A DNA stretch of 64,000 nt from contig NZ_BMUZ01000013.1 in assembly GCF_014650455.1 (NCBI RefSeq), forward strand, positions 124,001 to 188,000, written 5' to 3'. A program made the position numbers and the translations under genes. The stretch is from Streptomyces xanthochromogenes. Lineage in GTDB: Bacteria; Actinomycetota; Actinomycetes; Streptomycetales; Streptomycetaceae. A model generated the notes under the pieces. It saw nothing but the letters and a program-made list of their open reading frames with translations. It searched no databases and was not told the origin of the DNA. Positions 1 to 7,500 of the stretch are shown one piece after another. Position 1 is the stretch's first letter. The number at the start of each line of letters is the position of its first letter.

Positions 1-31
1 GGCGCCCGAATGGCCCGTCGCGGAACGCGCG

Positions 32-63
32 AAGGCCCCCGGACCAAGGGGTCCGAGGGCCTT
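32..63 (-). terminator. Rho-independent terminator downstream of the PTS permease
   Basis: Inverted repeat AAGGCCC/GGGCCTT with an inner CGGACC/GGTCCG arm around the loop AAGG. It lies about 55 bp beyond the permease stop codon. A second small hairpin (CCGGGCC, GAAA loop, GGCCCGG) follows at about 68-85. There is no clear T tract, as is common in streptomycetes. Confidence 0.6.
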
Positions 64-118
64 GCGGGTCCGGGCCGAAAGGCCCGGCGAAAGGGGGGCG
101 CCGGGAGGGGAGGGGCGC

Positions 119-1414
119 CTACGCCTTGATGTTCTCCTCTTCCAGCTCGTCCGCGTCGGGCTCGCGCCCCGGCGTCTGGAGGTTGAACTTGGTGATCGCG
201 AAGCGGAAGACCGCGTAATAGACGACCGCGAAGCACAGTCCGATCGGAATGATCATCCAAGGTTTCGTCGCCAGGCCCCAGTTGATGACGTAGTCGATCA
301 ACCCGGCCGAGAAGCTGAAGCCGTCCTTCACGCCGAGCGCCCAGCTCACCGCCATCGAGACACCGGTGAGCACCGCGTGGATCGCGTACAGCAGCGGCGC
401 GATGAAGACGAAGGAGTACTCGATCGGCTCGGTGATGCCGGTGACGAGCGAGGTCAGGCCGACCGAGAGCATCATGCCGCCCACCTCCTTGCGGCGGTGC
501 GGCTTGGCGCAGTGCGTGATCGCGAGGGCGGCCGCGGGCAGCGCGAACATCATGATCGGGAAGAAGCCGGTCTGGAACTGGCCGGCCGTCGGGTCGCCCG
601 CGAGGAACCGCGGGATGTCGCCGTGCACGACCGTGCCGTCCGGCTTGGTGAAATCGCCGAACTGGAACCAGATGAAGGTGTTCAGGAACTGGTGCAGACC
701 GATCACGAGCAGTGCGCGGTTGGCGACACCGAAGATGCCCGACCCCCACGAGCCCAGGTCCACGAGCCACTTGCTGAAGCTCGTCAGCGCGTCACCGACC
801 GGCGGCCAGACCCACAGGCACAGGACCGCGAACACGATCGCGATCCCGGCCATGATGATCGGCACGAGCCGGCGCCCGTTGAAGAAGCCCAGCCAGTCCA
901 CCAGCTTCGTGCGGTGGAAGCGCTGCCAGAAGTACGCGGTCAGCAGGCCCATCACGATGCCGCCGAAGACGCCCGGGTTCTGGTAGGTCGCAAGGACCGC
1001 CGTGCCGTCCTTGGCGACACAGGCGCCGGCCGTCAGCGTCGAGCCGGCGGCGCAGTCCTTCGGGAACATCAGGAGCACGCTGTAGTAGACGAGGAAGCCG
1101 GCCACCGCCGCGAGTGCGGTCGAGCCGTCGGACTTCTTCGCCATGCCGATCGCGACGCCCACGCAGAACAGCAGCGGCAGCCCGAGCGAGCCGTTGAGCA
1201 GGGCGCCGCCCGCGCCGTTGAACACCTTGGCGACGTCGTCCCAGCCGAGCCCGGTCTTGCCGAACATGTCGTCCTGGCCGAACCGGTTGAGAATCCCCGC
1301 CGCGGGCAGCACGGCGATCGGCAGCTGGAGGCTGCGGCCCATTTTCTGCAGCCCCTGGAACAATCCGTTCCACCACTTGGGCTGCGGTACTGCGGCCGCG
1401 CTGCTGGCACTCAT
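119..1414 (-). CDS. nagE: PTS transporter subunit EIIC, N-acetylglucosamine type
   Basis: Membrane permease of the phosphoenolpyruvate sugar phosphotransferase system; it imports and phosphorylates N-acetylglucosamine together with a separate IIB protein. The 431 residues begin with a short hydrophilic stretch, then the EIIC fold with about ten membrane segments. The family signature GITEPIEYSFVFIAPLLY lies near residue 325 and its conserved Glu contacts the sugar. There is no fused IIA or IIB domain, which matches the split GlcNAc PTS of Streptomyces. I chose ATG 1414 because GGAGG lies seven bases upstream; an in-frame TTG at 1420 lacks one. It is divergent from the IIB gene, and a DasR site lies between them. 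In S. coelicolor two paralogues (nagE1, nagE2) sit beside nagF; I cannot tell which this is. Glucose or maltose specificity is less likely. Confidence 0.87.
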   Translation of the reverse strand: MSASSAAAVPQPKWWNGLFQGLQKMGRSLQLPIAVLPAAGILNRFGQDDMFGKTGLGWDDVAKVFNGAGGALLNGSLGLPLLFCVGVAIGMAKKSDGSTALAAVAGFLVYYSVLLMFPKDCAAGSTLTAGACVAKDGTAVLATYQNPGVFGGIVMGLLTAYFWQRFHRTKLVDWLGFFNGRRLVPIIMAGIAIVFAVLCLWVWPPVGDALTSFSKWLVDLGSWGSGIFGVANRALLVIGLHQFLNTFIWFQFGDFTKPDGTVVHGDIPRFLAGDPTAGQFQTGFFPIMMFALPAAALAITHCAKPHRRKEVGGMMLSVGLTSLVTGITEPIEYSFVFIAPLLYAIHAVLTGVSMAVSWALGVKDGFSFSAGLIDYVINWGLATKPWMIIPIGLCFAVVYYAVFRFAITKFNLQTPGREPDADELEEENIKA

Positions 1415-1462
1415 CGGCAACCTCCAGGCTTGTGGAACAAGCCGGCTCGGGCGGTCGTTGCA

Positions 1463-1480
1463 AACTGGTGTAGACCAGTT
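1463..1480. promoter_or_regulatory. DasR operator (dre) between the PTS genes
   Basis: AACTGGTGTAGACCAGTT is palindromic except for the central GT/TA. It matches the DasR responsive element core TGGTNTAGACCA. It lies 49 bp upstream of the permease start and 166 bp upstream of the IIB start, so it can control both divergent units. DasR is the GlcNAc-6-phosphate/GlcN-6-phosphate-responsive GntR regulator of chitin and aminosugar use. Confidence 0.88.
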
Positions 1481-1645
1481 GCGGTATCGTCCGGAGGGGC
1501 CCCTCGCGGGACATGGCTCCGGTGATCGCCATCCTTGGCCAGGCGGAATGCGCCCGCGCGCATAGCTGGGCCAAACGTGGGTTACCGTGACAAAGCGGAC
1601 CTACCGTGGGCCGACACAGCGTTCTTCAAGAACCAGGAGAGACAC

Positions 1646-1879
1646 ATGGCCAGCAAGGCTGAGAAGATCGTCGCCGGCCTCGGCGGTATCGAGAACATCG
1701 AAGAAGTCGAAGGCTGCATCACGCGCCTGCGCACCGAGGTCATCGACCCGAGCAAGGTCGACGAGGCCGCGCTCAAGGCCGCCGGCGCCCACGGCGTCGT
1801 CAAGATGGGCACCGCCGTCCAGGTCGTCATCGGCACCGACGCGGACCCCATCGCCGCGGACATCGAAGACATGATGTGA
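1646..1879 (+). CDS. nagF: PTS EIIB component, GlcNAc family
   Basis: Small cytoplasmic 77-residue IIB phosphocarrier. It takes phosphate from EIIA/Crr and passes it to the sugar bound by the EIIC permease. The phosphorylated cysteine is in the motif EGCITRLR near residue 24, and the typical C-terminal motif GAHGVVKMG follows. Start ATG 1646 has AGGAGAG seven bases upstream. A longer reading from 1535 exists in frame but would run through the promoter region. It is divergent from the EIIC gene with a dre in the intergenic region, so both are expected to be released by GlcN-6-P. The genetic arrangement (lone IIB beside lone EIIC, next to rph) matches nagF of S. coelicolor as I know it. Confidence 0.87.
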   Translation: MASKAEKIVAGLGGIENIEEVEGCITRLRTEVIDPSKVDEAALKAAGAHGVVKMGTAVQVVIGTDADPIAADIEDMM

Positions 1880-1899
1880 GTCGCTGACCCACACCGCCG

Positions 1900-1930
1900 A
1901 AGGCCGGCCCCCACCAGGGGCCGGCCTTTC
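1900..1930 (+). terminator. Terminator after nagF
   Basis: Perfect 12-bp stem AAGGCCGGCCCC / GGGGCCGGCCTT with the loop CACCA, ending in TTTC. It lies 20 bp after the nagF stop and separates it from rph. Confidence 0.85.
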
Positions 1931-1998
1931 GCGTACGCACACCCGTTCCGCGCGCCCGAACCCCCGTACGCGCGGAACCGACCCGCGACGCCATCACC

Positions 1999-2004
1999 TA
2001 GGCT
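1999..2004 (+). promoter_or_regulatory. Candidate -10 box of a leaderless rph transcript
   Basis: TAGGCT ends seven bases before the rph ATG, which puts the predicted transcription start on or next to the start codon. No Shine-Dalgarno sequence precedes the ATG. Confidence 0.55.
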
Positions 2005-2011
2005 CATAGCC

Positions 2012-2749
<738 letters not shown>

Positions 2750-2891
2750 AGAAGCAACCAAGCAGGGCGCTCCCCGCGTCCCTACGAGCACGGGCGTACG
2801 GGCCAACCGTGCGCCCGTCCGTACCTTCCGGAACGGCTTCTGGAACGCCCTCCAGAACACCTTCCGGAACTCCTGGGGGAGGACCCGACCG

Positions 2892-3266
2892 ATGCGCCGA
2901 ACCGTGCTCGCCGTCGCCACCGCGGCCCTGGCCGTCACCGTCACCGCGGGCTGCGGAGCCATCGACAAGGCGGTCGACTGCGTCAACACCGCGGACGCCA
3001 TCGGCAACAGCGTCGGCAACCTCGGCCGCGCCGTCGGCAACGCCACCGACAACCCCGCGCAGGCCGACCAGGCGCTCAACGACATCGACAAAGAGCTGTC
3101 GTCCCTGAAGAGCAAGACCGGCGACGCCGACCTGTCCAAGGCCGTCGACGACCTCGACAAGGCCGTCGGCAACGTCCGCACCGCCATCAAGAACGGCGAC
3201 AACACCCCCGACATCAGCGGTGTCACCGACGCGGCCAAGGAAGTCGGCAAGGTCTGCACGCCCTGA
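2892..3266 (+). CDS. Small putative lipoprotein
   Basis: 124 residues, function unknown. The N terminus is a lipoprotein signal: MRRTVLAV, a hydrophobic stretch, then the lipobox TAGC with Cys21 as the predicted lipidation site, so the mature protein should be anchored on the outer face of the membrane. The rest is hydrophilic and probably helical, rich in Asp, Lys and Ala (for example DDLDKAVGNVRTAIKNG). It has further Cys residues near 30 and 122 that could form a disulfide. GGGGGAGG lies just upstream of ATG 2892. It sits between rph and rdgB, a position where streptomycetes often have a lipoprotein of this type. Confidence 0.8.
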   Translation: MRRTVLAVATAALAVTVTAGCGAIDKAVDCVNTADAIGNSVGNLGRAVGNATDNPAQADQALNDIDKELSSLKSKTGDADLSKAVDDLDKAVGNVRTAIKNGDNTPDISGVTDAAKEVGKVCTP

Positions 3267-3329
3267 CCCGGCACCCCTGGGCGGGCCCCGGACGGAGGCG
3301 GCCCGCCCCGGACGCCCCGGCCGGGCCCC

Positions 3330-3335
3330 GATACT
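3330..3335 (+). promoter_or_regulatory. Candidate -10 box of a leaderless rdgB transcript
   Basis: GATACT ends seven bases upstream of the rdgB ATG at 3343, the spacing expected for a leaderless mRNA. There is no ribosome binding site immediately upstream. Confidence 0.4.
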
Positions 3336-3342
3336 GGTGGGC

Positions 3343-3945
3343 ATGACCCGCCTGATCCTCGCCACCCGCAATGCCGGCAAAATCACCGAACTCCACGCCA
3401 TCCTCGCCGCCGCCGGGCTGCCCCACGAACTCGTGGGGGCCGACGCGTATCCCGAGATCCCCGACGTCAAGGAAACCGGCGTCACCTTCGCCGAGAACGC
3501 CCTCCTCAAGGCACACGCCCTCGCACAGGCGACCGGCCTGCCCGCCGTCGCCGACGACTCCGGCCTCTGCGTCGACGTCCTGAACGGCGCCCCCGGCATC
3601 TTCTCGGCCCGCTGGTCCGGCACCCACGGCGACGACCGGGCCAACCTGGACCTCCTGCTCGCCCAGCTCTCCGACATCGCCGACGAACACCGCGCCGCCC
3701 ACTTCGCCTGCGCCGCGGCCCTCGCCCTGCCCGACGGCACGGAACGAGTGGTGGAGGGCCGCCTCCTCGGCACCCTGCGCCACACGCCCGCCGGCACGGG
3801 CGGCTTCGGCTACGACCCGATCCTCCAGCCGGAGGGGCACACGCGGACGTGCGCCGAGCTGACGGCGGACGAGAAGAACGCGATCAGCCATCGCGGACAG
3901 GCGTTCCGGGCGCTGGTACCGGTCGTGCGGGAGCTGGTGGGCTGA
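3343..3945 (+). CDS. rdgB: RdgB/HAM1 family non-canonical purine NTP pyrophosphatase
   Basis: Hydrolyses ITP, dITP and XTP to monophosphates and pyrophosphate, which cleans the nucleotide pool. The 200 residues have the usual length. The nucleotide-binding N-terminal motif LATRNAGKITEL, the metal-binding motif ADDSGLCVDVLNGAPGIFSARW near residues 70-90, GFGYDPIL near 155 and a C-terminal SHRGQAF are all intact. I start it at ATG 3343, because the longer in-frame reading adds a Pro/Arg-rich segment with no family match. It is followed by a strong bidirectional terminator and a tRNA gene on the opposite strand. Confidence 0.96.
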   Translation: MTRLILATRNAGKITELHAILAAAGLPHELVGADAYPEIPDVKETGVTFAENALLKAHALAQATGLPAVADDSGLCVDVLNGAPGIFSARWSGTHGDDRANLDLLLAQLSDIADEHRAAHFACAAALALPDGTERVVEGRLLGTLRHTPAGTGGFGYDPILQPEGHTRTCAELTADEKNAISHRGQAFRALVPVVRELVG

Positions 3946-3953
3946 GGCACGCC

Positions 3954-3986
3954 GAAGGGCGTGGCGCCTGTGCGCCACGCCCTTTC
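3954..3986. terminator. Bidirectional terminator between rdgB and the tRNA
   Basis: Perfect stem GAAGGGCGTGGCGC / GCGCCACGCCCTTTC with the loop CTGT. The two sides are AAGGG and CCCTTT, so it can end both the rdgB transcript and the convergent tRNA/HNH transcript. Confidence 0.88.
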
Positions 3987-3990
3987 GATG

Positions 3991-4065
3991 TGGGCCCGGT
4001 GGGACTCGAACCCACGACACACCGGACCTAAACCGGCGTCCTCTAGCCAGCTGGGATACGGGCCC
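3991..4065 (-). tRNA. tRNA with anticodon UAG (nominally Leu), unusual class I form
   Basis: 75 nt without encoded CCA. It has a perfect 7-bp acceptor (GGGCCCG/CGGGCCC, discriminator A), a perfect T arm (GTGGG, TTCGAGT loop, CCCAC) and an anticodon arm GCCGG-TTTAGGT-CCGGT. The anticodon is UAG, which would read CUA leucine. Unlike normal bacterial tRNA-Leu it has only a 5-nt variable loop (GTGTC). The D stem is poor: UCC/GGA with a C-A mismatch, or a bulged A. True leucine acceptance is therefore uncertain; it could be a divergent isoacceptor, another isotype or a tRNA-like RNA. It lies 15 bp downstream of an HNH gene on the same strand. Confidence 0.75.
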
Positions 4066-4080
4066 CAGACGGTGCCCACT

Positions 4081-4917
4081 CTACTGTGCGGCTCCCCGGC
4101 GGTTCGAAAAGGTTCCGGTCTGGCTGTGGCAGCAGGGGCACAGGTACCGGAGATTCTCCCGTCGGTTGTCGAGGCGGTCGCCGTTCACGTGGTCGATCTC
4201 AAGGACGAGCCGCTTCCCCTGCCAGGTGTCGCTCGTCCCGCAGGCGTCGCAGACGTGTGCGATCCCCAGATCGTCGAGTGCGCGCCGAAGTTGCGCCGTC
4301 TTGGTGCGGGCCGAACCGGGCGCCAGCCGCACCAGAATCTCACCCGCCGACTTGCGCTCGGTGGACGGGACACCGCGGCGGTGGCCCTGGCCGACGAAAT
4401 GGTCGGTGCAGATGCCGTGCGCGTCCAGGCTGCGCTTCAGGCGAGCCCGGCCCGCGCCATTGTTGGTGATACCGAGCTTCTCCAGTACCCCAGCAACGCT
4501 CCGGGACGAAGCGACGGCGGCTTCGAGCCGGTCGCGGGGCACGGTTTTGGGTCCGTGTCTGCGGCCCTCGACGAAGTGGGAGGTATCGATGCCGAACTGG
4601 TCCAACTTGTTGCGGATGTGCCCGTAGGGGCTGTCACGCGGTGAGAACCCCATGTACTGGACCATCTCCCGAATACTGCGCGAAGCGGCTGCCGCCTCTG
4701 CGAGCAGTTCCTTCGGATAGGAGCGCCGGGCCCGTTCGGGAAGCGCCTCCTCCTCGAAGTGCGCGGTGTCGATTCCGTAGTGCTCCAGCCGCCTCTTGAG
4801 GTAGCCGAGTGGGCGGCTGCTCAGCGGAGCGTCGAACCTTCGCAGCATGTCGACCAGGCTGGAGGAAGTGCTGGCCGTTTCCGCGAGCAGGTCCCGGGTG
4901 TACTTCGGCGAAGTCAT
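4081..4917 (-). CDS. HNH endonuclease with three N-terminal repeats
   Basis: 278 residues; probably a DNA-cutting HNH nuclease with no recognised host role. The C-terminal HNH/zinc domain (about 223-270) has CDAC, then LEIDHVNGDRLDNRRENLRY, then CPCCHSQ: the two Cys pairs bind the structural zinc and D-H...N...H is the catalytic set. The N-terminal two thirds are three degenerate repeats of about 55 residues (1-54, 55-115, 116-174). Each ends in a motif of the form GIDTxHF (GIDTAHF, GIDTSHF, GICTDHF) and looks like a helical DNA-binding unit. ATG 4917 overlaps the stop of the upstream paralogue (ATGA), so the two are translationally coupled. Base composition is a little lower in GC than the neighbours. 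It ends 15 bp before the odd tRNA. It resembles free-standing homing-type nucleases; no intron is evident. Confidence 0.85.
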   Translation of the reverse strand: MTSPKYTRDLLAETASTSSSLVDMLRRFDAPLSSRPLGYLKRRLEHYGIDTAHFEEEALPERARRSYPKELLAEAAAASRSIREMVQYMGFSPRDSPYGHIRNKLDQFGIDTSHFVEGRRHGPKTVPRDRLEAAVASSRSVAGVLEKLGITNNGAGRARLKRSLDAHGICTDHFVGQGHRRGVPSTERKSAGEILVRLAPGSARTKTAQLRRALDDLGIAHVCDACGTSDTWQGKRLVLEIDHVNGDRLDNRRENLRYLCPCCHSQTGTFSNRRGAAQ

Positions 4918-5543
4918 GACGCCTGCTCTCGTCGCGTACGGCCGCGGTAAGTGTCGGTAACCGCATGGCAGTTGGGGCAGAGGAGCTGGAGGTTCTCCAA
5001 GCGGTTGTCCCACCAGGCGCCATTGATGTGGTCGACTTCGAGCCGGAGCGGTCTGCCGTTCCACTCCGGCCCCGTGCCGCACATTGCGCACCGCTCCTTG
5101 ATGCCCTTGCTCAAGAGCGCTCGCCGTAGACGCTCACCGGGGATCCTGCCGTCCGCGGGGTCGCGCAGACCGAGAAGGTCACCGAGGGAGCCCCTGGGGC
5201 GGCCCCGGCGTGTGCGCGTGAAGTGGCTGGTGTCGATCCCCAGGGCGGCTATGCGTCGGCTGATATGGGTTTGGTTGCCACCGACCTGGCTGATACCCAA
5301 GTGGCGCACGACGTCCTTGATGGTGGCCGACACAGCCACTGCCGCACGCAGGCGCTGCTCGGTGTGCCGAACCTGGTTCGTGGCGAAGTGCGAGATGTCG
5401 ATCCCGGCCTCTGCCATCCGCTGCCGCAGATAGCGCCTGCTGCCGGGCGTAGGTACGCCTCCGCACCAGCGGACCGCGTCGTCGATGTGCTGCGTCTCCC
5501 GGGCAGCCTCAGCCAGCCGCGCGGGGGTGTACCTGGTTGCCAT
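4914..5543 (-). CDS. HNH endonuclease with two N-terminal repeats, paralogue of its neighbour
   Basis: 209 residues, first gene of a two-gene operon. The C-terminal HNH domain has CAMC, LEVDHINGAWWDNRLENLQL and CPNCHAVT, with the same residue pattern as the downstream protein. The N terminus carries two copies of the same repeat, ending in GIDISHF and GIDTSHF, one fewer than the downstream paralogue. ATG 5543 is chosen because the repeat begins right after it (MATRYTPARLAEAA) and GGAG lies about seven bases upstream. The stop overlaps the next start by ATGA. Together they look like a tandem duplication followed by gain or loss of one repeat, which would change the length of DNA contacted. The biological target is unknown. 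Confidence 0.84.
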   Translation of the reverse strand: MATRYTPARLAEAARETQHIDDAVRWCGGVPTPGSRRYLRQRMAEAGIDISHFATNQVRHTEQRLRAAVAVSATIKDVVRHLGISQVGGNQTHISRRIAALGIDTSHFTRTRRGRPRGSLGDLLGLRDPADGRIPGERLRRALLSKGIKERCAMCGTGPEWNGRPLRLEVDHINGAWWDNRLENLQLLCPNCHAVTDTYRGRTRREQAS

Positions 5544-5704
5544 GGCTCCTCCGTCCCGGCCGCACGTTCGCAGCCTCGTACGGAGTAACGAACCGAATAG
5601 CGGACAGTCACACCCGAAATGCGGAACGCCCCACCCCGCTTCCCCGTCGGGCGGGGCTGTGCAGGGGCGGGGCGCTGTGCGGGGCGGGGACGCCCTGCCC
5701 GGGG
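5544..5704. other. Short intergenic stretch without a recognised gene
   Basis: The stretch between bcp and the HNH pair, both on the minus strand, holds the HNH promoter region on its left side in a locally AT-richer patch (5575-5620). A GGGGCGGGG-type repeat follows at 5650-5700. I see no ORF worth calling. Confidence 0.4.
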
Positions 5705-6172
5705 TCAGATGCCGAGGTCCTTGATGATCTTGGCGACGTGGCCCGTGGCCTTCACGTTGTACAGGGCGCGCTCCACCTTGCCGTCCTCGTCCACGACCAC
5801 CGTCGAGCGGATGACGCCCGTCACCGTCTTGCCGTACAGCTTCTTCTCGCCGTACGCCCCGTACGCCTCCAGGACCTCCTTGGAGGGGTCGCCGACCAGC
5901 GTGACCTTCAGGGACTCCTTCTCGCGGAACTTCGCCAGCTTCTCGGGCTTGTCGGGGGACACGCCGATGACGTCGTAACCGGCGCCCGCAAGCAGCTCCA
6001 GGTTGTCCGTGAAGTCGCAGGCCTGCTTGGTGCAGCCGGGGGTGAGGGCGGCCGGGTAGAAGTACACGATGACCTTGCGGCCCTTGTGGGCGGCGAGCGA
6101 GACGTCGTTGCCGTCGGCGTCGGGCAGGGTGAAGGCGGGGGCGGTGTCGCCGGGCTGAAGTCGCTCGCTCAT
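5705..6172 (-). CDS. bcp: Thioredoxin-dependent peroxiredoxin, Bcp/PrxQ family
   Basis: Reduces hydrogen peroxide and organic hydroperoxides in the cytoplasm with thioredoxin as electron donor. The 155 residues carry the motif YFYPAALTPGCTKQACDF: the first Cys (about 47) is peroxidatic and the Cys five residues later is the resolving residue of atypical two-Cys PrxQ proteins. Later GVSPDKPEKLAKFRE and the C-terminal end are typical. I start at ATG 6172 (MSERLQPGDTAPAF), which has GGAGG-like sequence upstream; a longer in-frame start at 6211 adds 13 residues with no family match. Single gene, divergent from the DUF3618 gene. Confidence 0.95.
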   Translation of the reverse strand: MSERLQPGDTAPAFTLPDADGNDVSLAAHKGRKVIVYFYPAALTPGCTKQACDFTDNLELLAGAGYDVIGVSPDKPEKLAKFREKESLKVTLVGDPSKEVLEAYGAYGEKKLYGKTVTGVIRSTVVVDEDGKVERALYNVKATGHVAKIIKDLGI

Positions 6173-6308
6173 GTGGGTTTCCTCCGGAATGGCCGAGGGG
6201 GTGGCGTACACCGACAGAGCCTAATGGGGGCCTGTGACAGTGCATTCGCGGTGGAACTGACAGACTGTGGATGACGGATGACCCCATACGACCACCGGAG
6301 GCGGCGCA

Positions 6309-6629
6309 GTGTCGGATGCCAGGACCCCTGCGCAGATCGAGGCGGACATCAGGAGCCGGCGAAACCAGCTCGCGGTGACCCTCGACGAGATCGGGGTGCG
6401 GCTGCACCCGTCCACGATCGTCGGCGATGCGAAGGCCAGGTTCGCCTCGGCCGTGGACCACACGGCGGGCCGGGCGTACGTCGCGGTGAACCGCACGGTG
6501 AGCGACGTGAAGGCGCAGTTCGTTTCCGACGAGGGCGCGCCCCGCGTGGAGCGGATCGTGCCGGTCGCGCTCGTCGCGGTCGGCCTGGTGGGGCTGCTCG
6601 CCCTGTCGGCCCGCAAGCGGCGGGCCTGA
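6309..6629 (+). CDS. DUF3618 family membrane-anchored protein
   Basis: 106 residues; function unknown. The N-terminal half is the DUF3618 signature, TPAQIEADIRSRRNQLAVTLDEIGVRLHPSTIV, an amphipathic segment found in actinobacterial small proteins, often near other envelope proteins. One predicted membrane helix near the C terminus (IVPVALVAVGLVGLLALS) is followed by a basic tail (ARKRRA), so the N-terminal part should face the cytoplasm. GTG 6309 has GGAGG upstream at 6297-6301. It is divergent from bcp and precedes the GroES-like gene by 44 bp. Confidence 0.88.
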   Translation: MSDARTPAQIEADIRSRRNQLAVTLDEIGVRLHPSTIVGDAKARFASAVDHTAGRAYVAVNRTVSDVKAQFVSDEGAPRVERIVPVALVAVGLVGLLALSARKRRA

Positions 6630-6660
6630 CCCTTCCGCGTACGGCGGTGGCCGGTGCGGG

Positions 6661-6666
6661 TAGGTT
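6661..6666 (+). promoter_or_regulatory. Candidate -10 box of a leaderless transcript
   Basis: TAGGTT ends seven bases before the GTG start of the GroES-like gene. The region upstream has no Shine-Dalgarno sequence at the right distance. Confidence 0.45.
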
Positions 6667-6673
6667 CGACCCC

Positions 6674-7006
6674 GTGAGCGAGAACACCCACGACAAGCTG
6701 CCCATCCGGATGCTGCACGACCGTGTGCTGGTCCGGTCCGACACGCCCGAGGGCGAGCGGCGTTCGGGCGGCGGCATCCTCATTCCGGCGACCGCTGCCG
6801 TCGGCAAACGGCTGGCCTGGGCGGAGGTGGTCGCGGTCGGTCAGAACGTACGCACCGTGGAGCCCGGCGACCGGGTCCTGTACGACCCCGAGGACCGTGC
6901 CGAGGTCGAGGTGCGGGGTGTGGCGTACGTCCTGATGCGGGAGCGCGATCTGCACGCCGTGGCCTCCGAGCGGGTGTCGGAGGACTCCACGGGGCTGTAT
7001 CTGTGA
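6674..7006 (+). CDS. GroES-like co-chaperonin domain protein
   Basis: 110 residues with the Cpn10/GroES fold. It has PIRMLHDRVLVR near the N terminus, a mobile-loop region around ERRSGGGILIPATA, then GDRVLYDPEDRAEVEVRG and the end motif YVLMRERDLHAV. Standard GroES is about 100 residues and partners GroEL; this one has divergent sequence and about ten extra residues at each end. It is a stand-alone second copy, since the true groES would be next to groEL and none is here. A substrate-specific or stress role is possible. GTG 6674 is likely leaderless. It is followed by a strong terminator. Confidence 0.85.
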   Translation: MSENTHDKLPIRMLHDRVLVRSDTPEGERRSGGGILIPATAAVGKRLAWAEVVAVGQNVRTVEPGDRVLYDPEDRAEVEVRGVAYVLMRERDLHAVASERVSEDSTGLYL

Positions 7007-7045
7007 ATCCGTGAGGCGGGGCCGACCGCCTCCGTGGCCGTGCCG

Positions 7046-7078
7046 AAGGGCTGGTGACCGTTGTCACCAGCCCTTTTG
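7046..7078 (+). terminator. Terminator upstream of the riboswitch
   Basis: Perfect 13-bp stem AAGGGCTGGTGAC / GTCACCAGCCCTT, loop CGTT, followed by TTTGCC. It insulates the GroES-like gene from the guanidine exporter unit. Confidence 0.9.
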
Positions 7079-7100
7079 CCTGCCCTTTGTTATCGTGGTG

Positions 7101-7177
7101 GGACCCCGACGAGACGCGTCGTACCGGGTCAGGACAAGACGACGCACCCGCATTTCCGTCACGCGTCTCGGAGGTCC
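7101..7177 (+). promoter_or_regulatory. Guanidine-III (ykkC-III) riboswitch and its expression platform
   Basis: The aptamer at 7104-7145 closely follows the ykkC-III consensus as I remember it: CCCCGACGAG, then GTACCGGGTCAGGACAAGAC. P2 is GCGTCGT/ACGACGC (7116-7122 with 7139-7145), and the CCCG/CGGG element forms the pseudoknot side. Downstream, ACGCGTCTC (7161-7169) is the exact complement of GAGACGCGT (7111-7119) inside the aptamer. It abuts the Shine-Dalgarno GGAGG at 7170-7174. GGTCC overlapping that site can also pair with GGACC at 7101-7105. So the ligand-free RNA could hide the ribosome site and guanidinium binding would free it. A candidate -10 (TATCGT, 7091-7096) places the transcript start at the aptamer edge. 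Confidence 0.9.
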
Positions 7178-7179
7178 TC

Positions 7180-7500
7180 ATGGCCTGGGTTCTGCTCGTC
7201 GTCGCCGGTCTGCTCGAAGTGGGCTGGTCGATCGGGATGAAGTACACCGACGGCTTCACCCGTCTGGTCCCCAGTGTGCTCACGGGCGCCGGGATCGTCG
7301 CTTCCATGATGCTGCTGTCGCAGGCCGCCAAGACGCTGCCCATCGGTACCGCGTACGGCGTGTGGGTGGGGATCGGCGCGGCCGGTGCGGCGGTGCTCGG
7401 CATGGTGGTCCTTGGTGAGCCGGCCACCGCCGCCCGGATCTTCTTCGTCTGTCTGCTGCTCGTCTCCGTGGTCGGCCTCAAGGCGACGAGCGGCCACTAG
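7180..7500 (+). CDS. SMR family guanidinium exporter (Gdx/SugE type)
   Basis: 106-residue small multidrug resistance protein with four membrane helices. It exports guanidinium in exchange for protons as an antiparallel dimer. The essential Glu13 is in LLEVGWSIGMKYTDGFTRL; the WSIGMKYTDGF segment is the Gdx-type signature rather than the EmrE (drug) type. The guanidine-III riboswitch immediately upstream supports this substrate independently. ATG 7180 follows GGAGG at 7170-7174. No urea carboxylase or guanidine hydrolase genes accompany it, so export alone is expected to be the response. Confidence 0.93.
   Translation: MAWVLLVVAGLLEVGWSIGMKYTDGFTRLVPSVLTGAGIVASMMLLSQAAKTLPIGTAYGVWVGIGAAGAAVLGMVVLGEPATAARIFFVCLLLVSVVGLKATSGH

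Noticed and set aside
62..1525. 487-codon frame opposite the PTS permease
   Set aside because: Arg/Glu/His-rich translation typical of the antisense frame of a GC-rich gene; no domain.
3961..4080. A short coding frame with the phrase VGLEPTT
   Set aside because: This is translation of the tRNA, a common artefact.
4081..5543. HNH genes as parts of a group I or II intron
   Set aside because: They are free-standing, with their own starts and coupling; no intron core or interrupted gene is visible.
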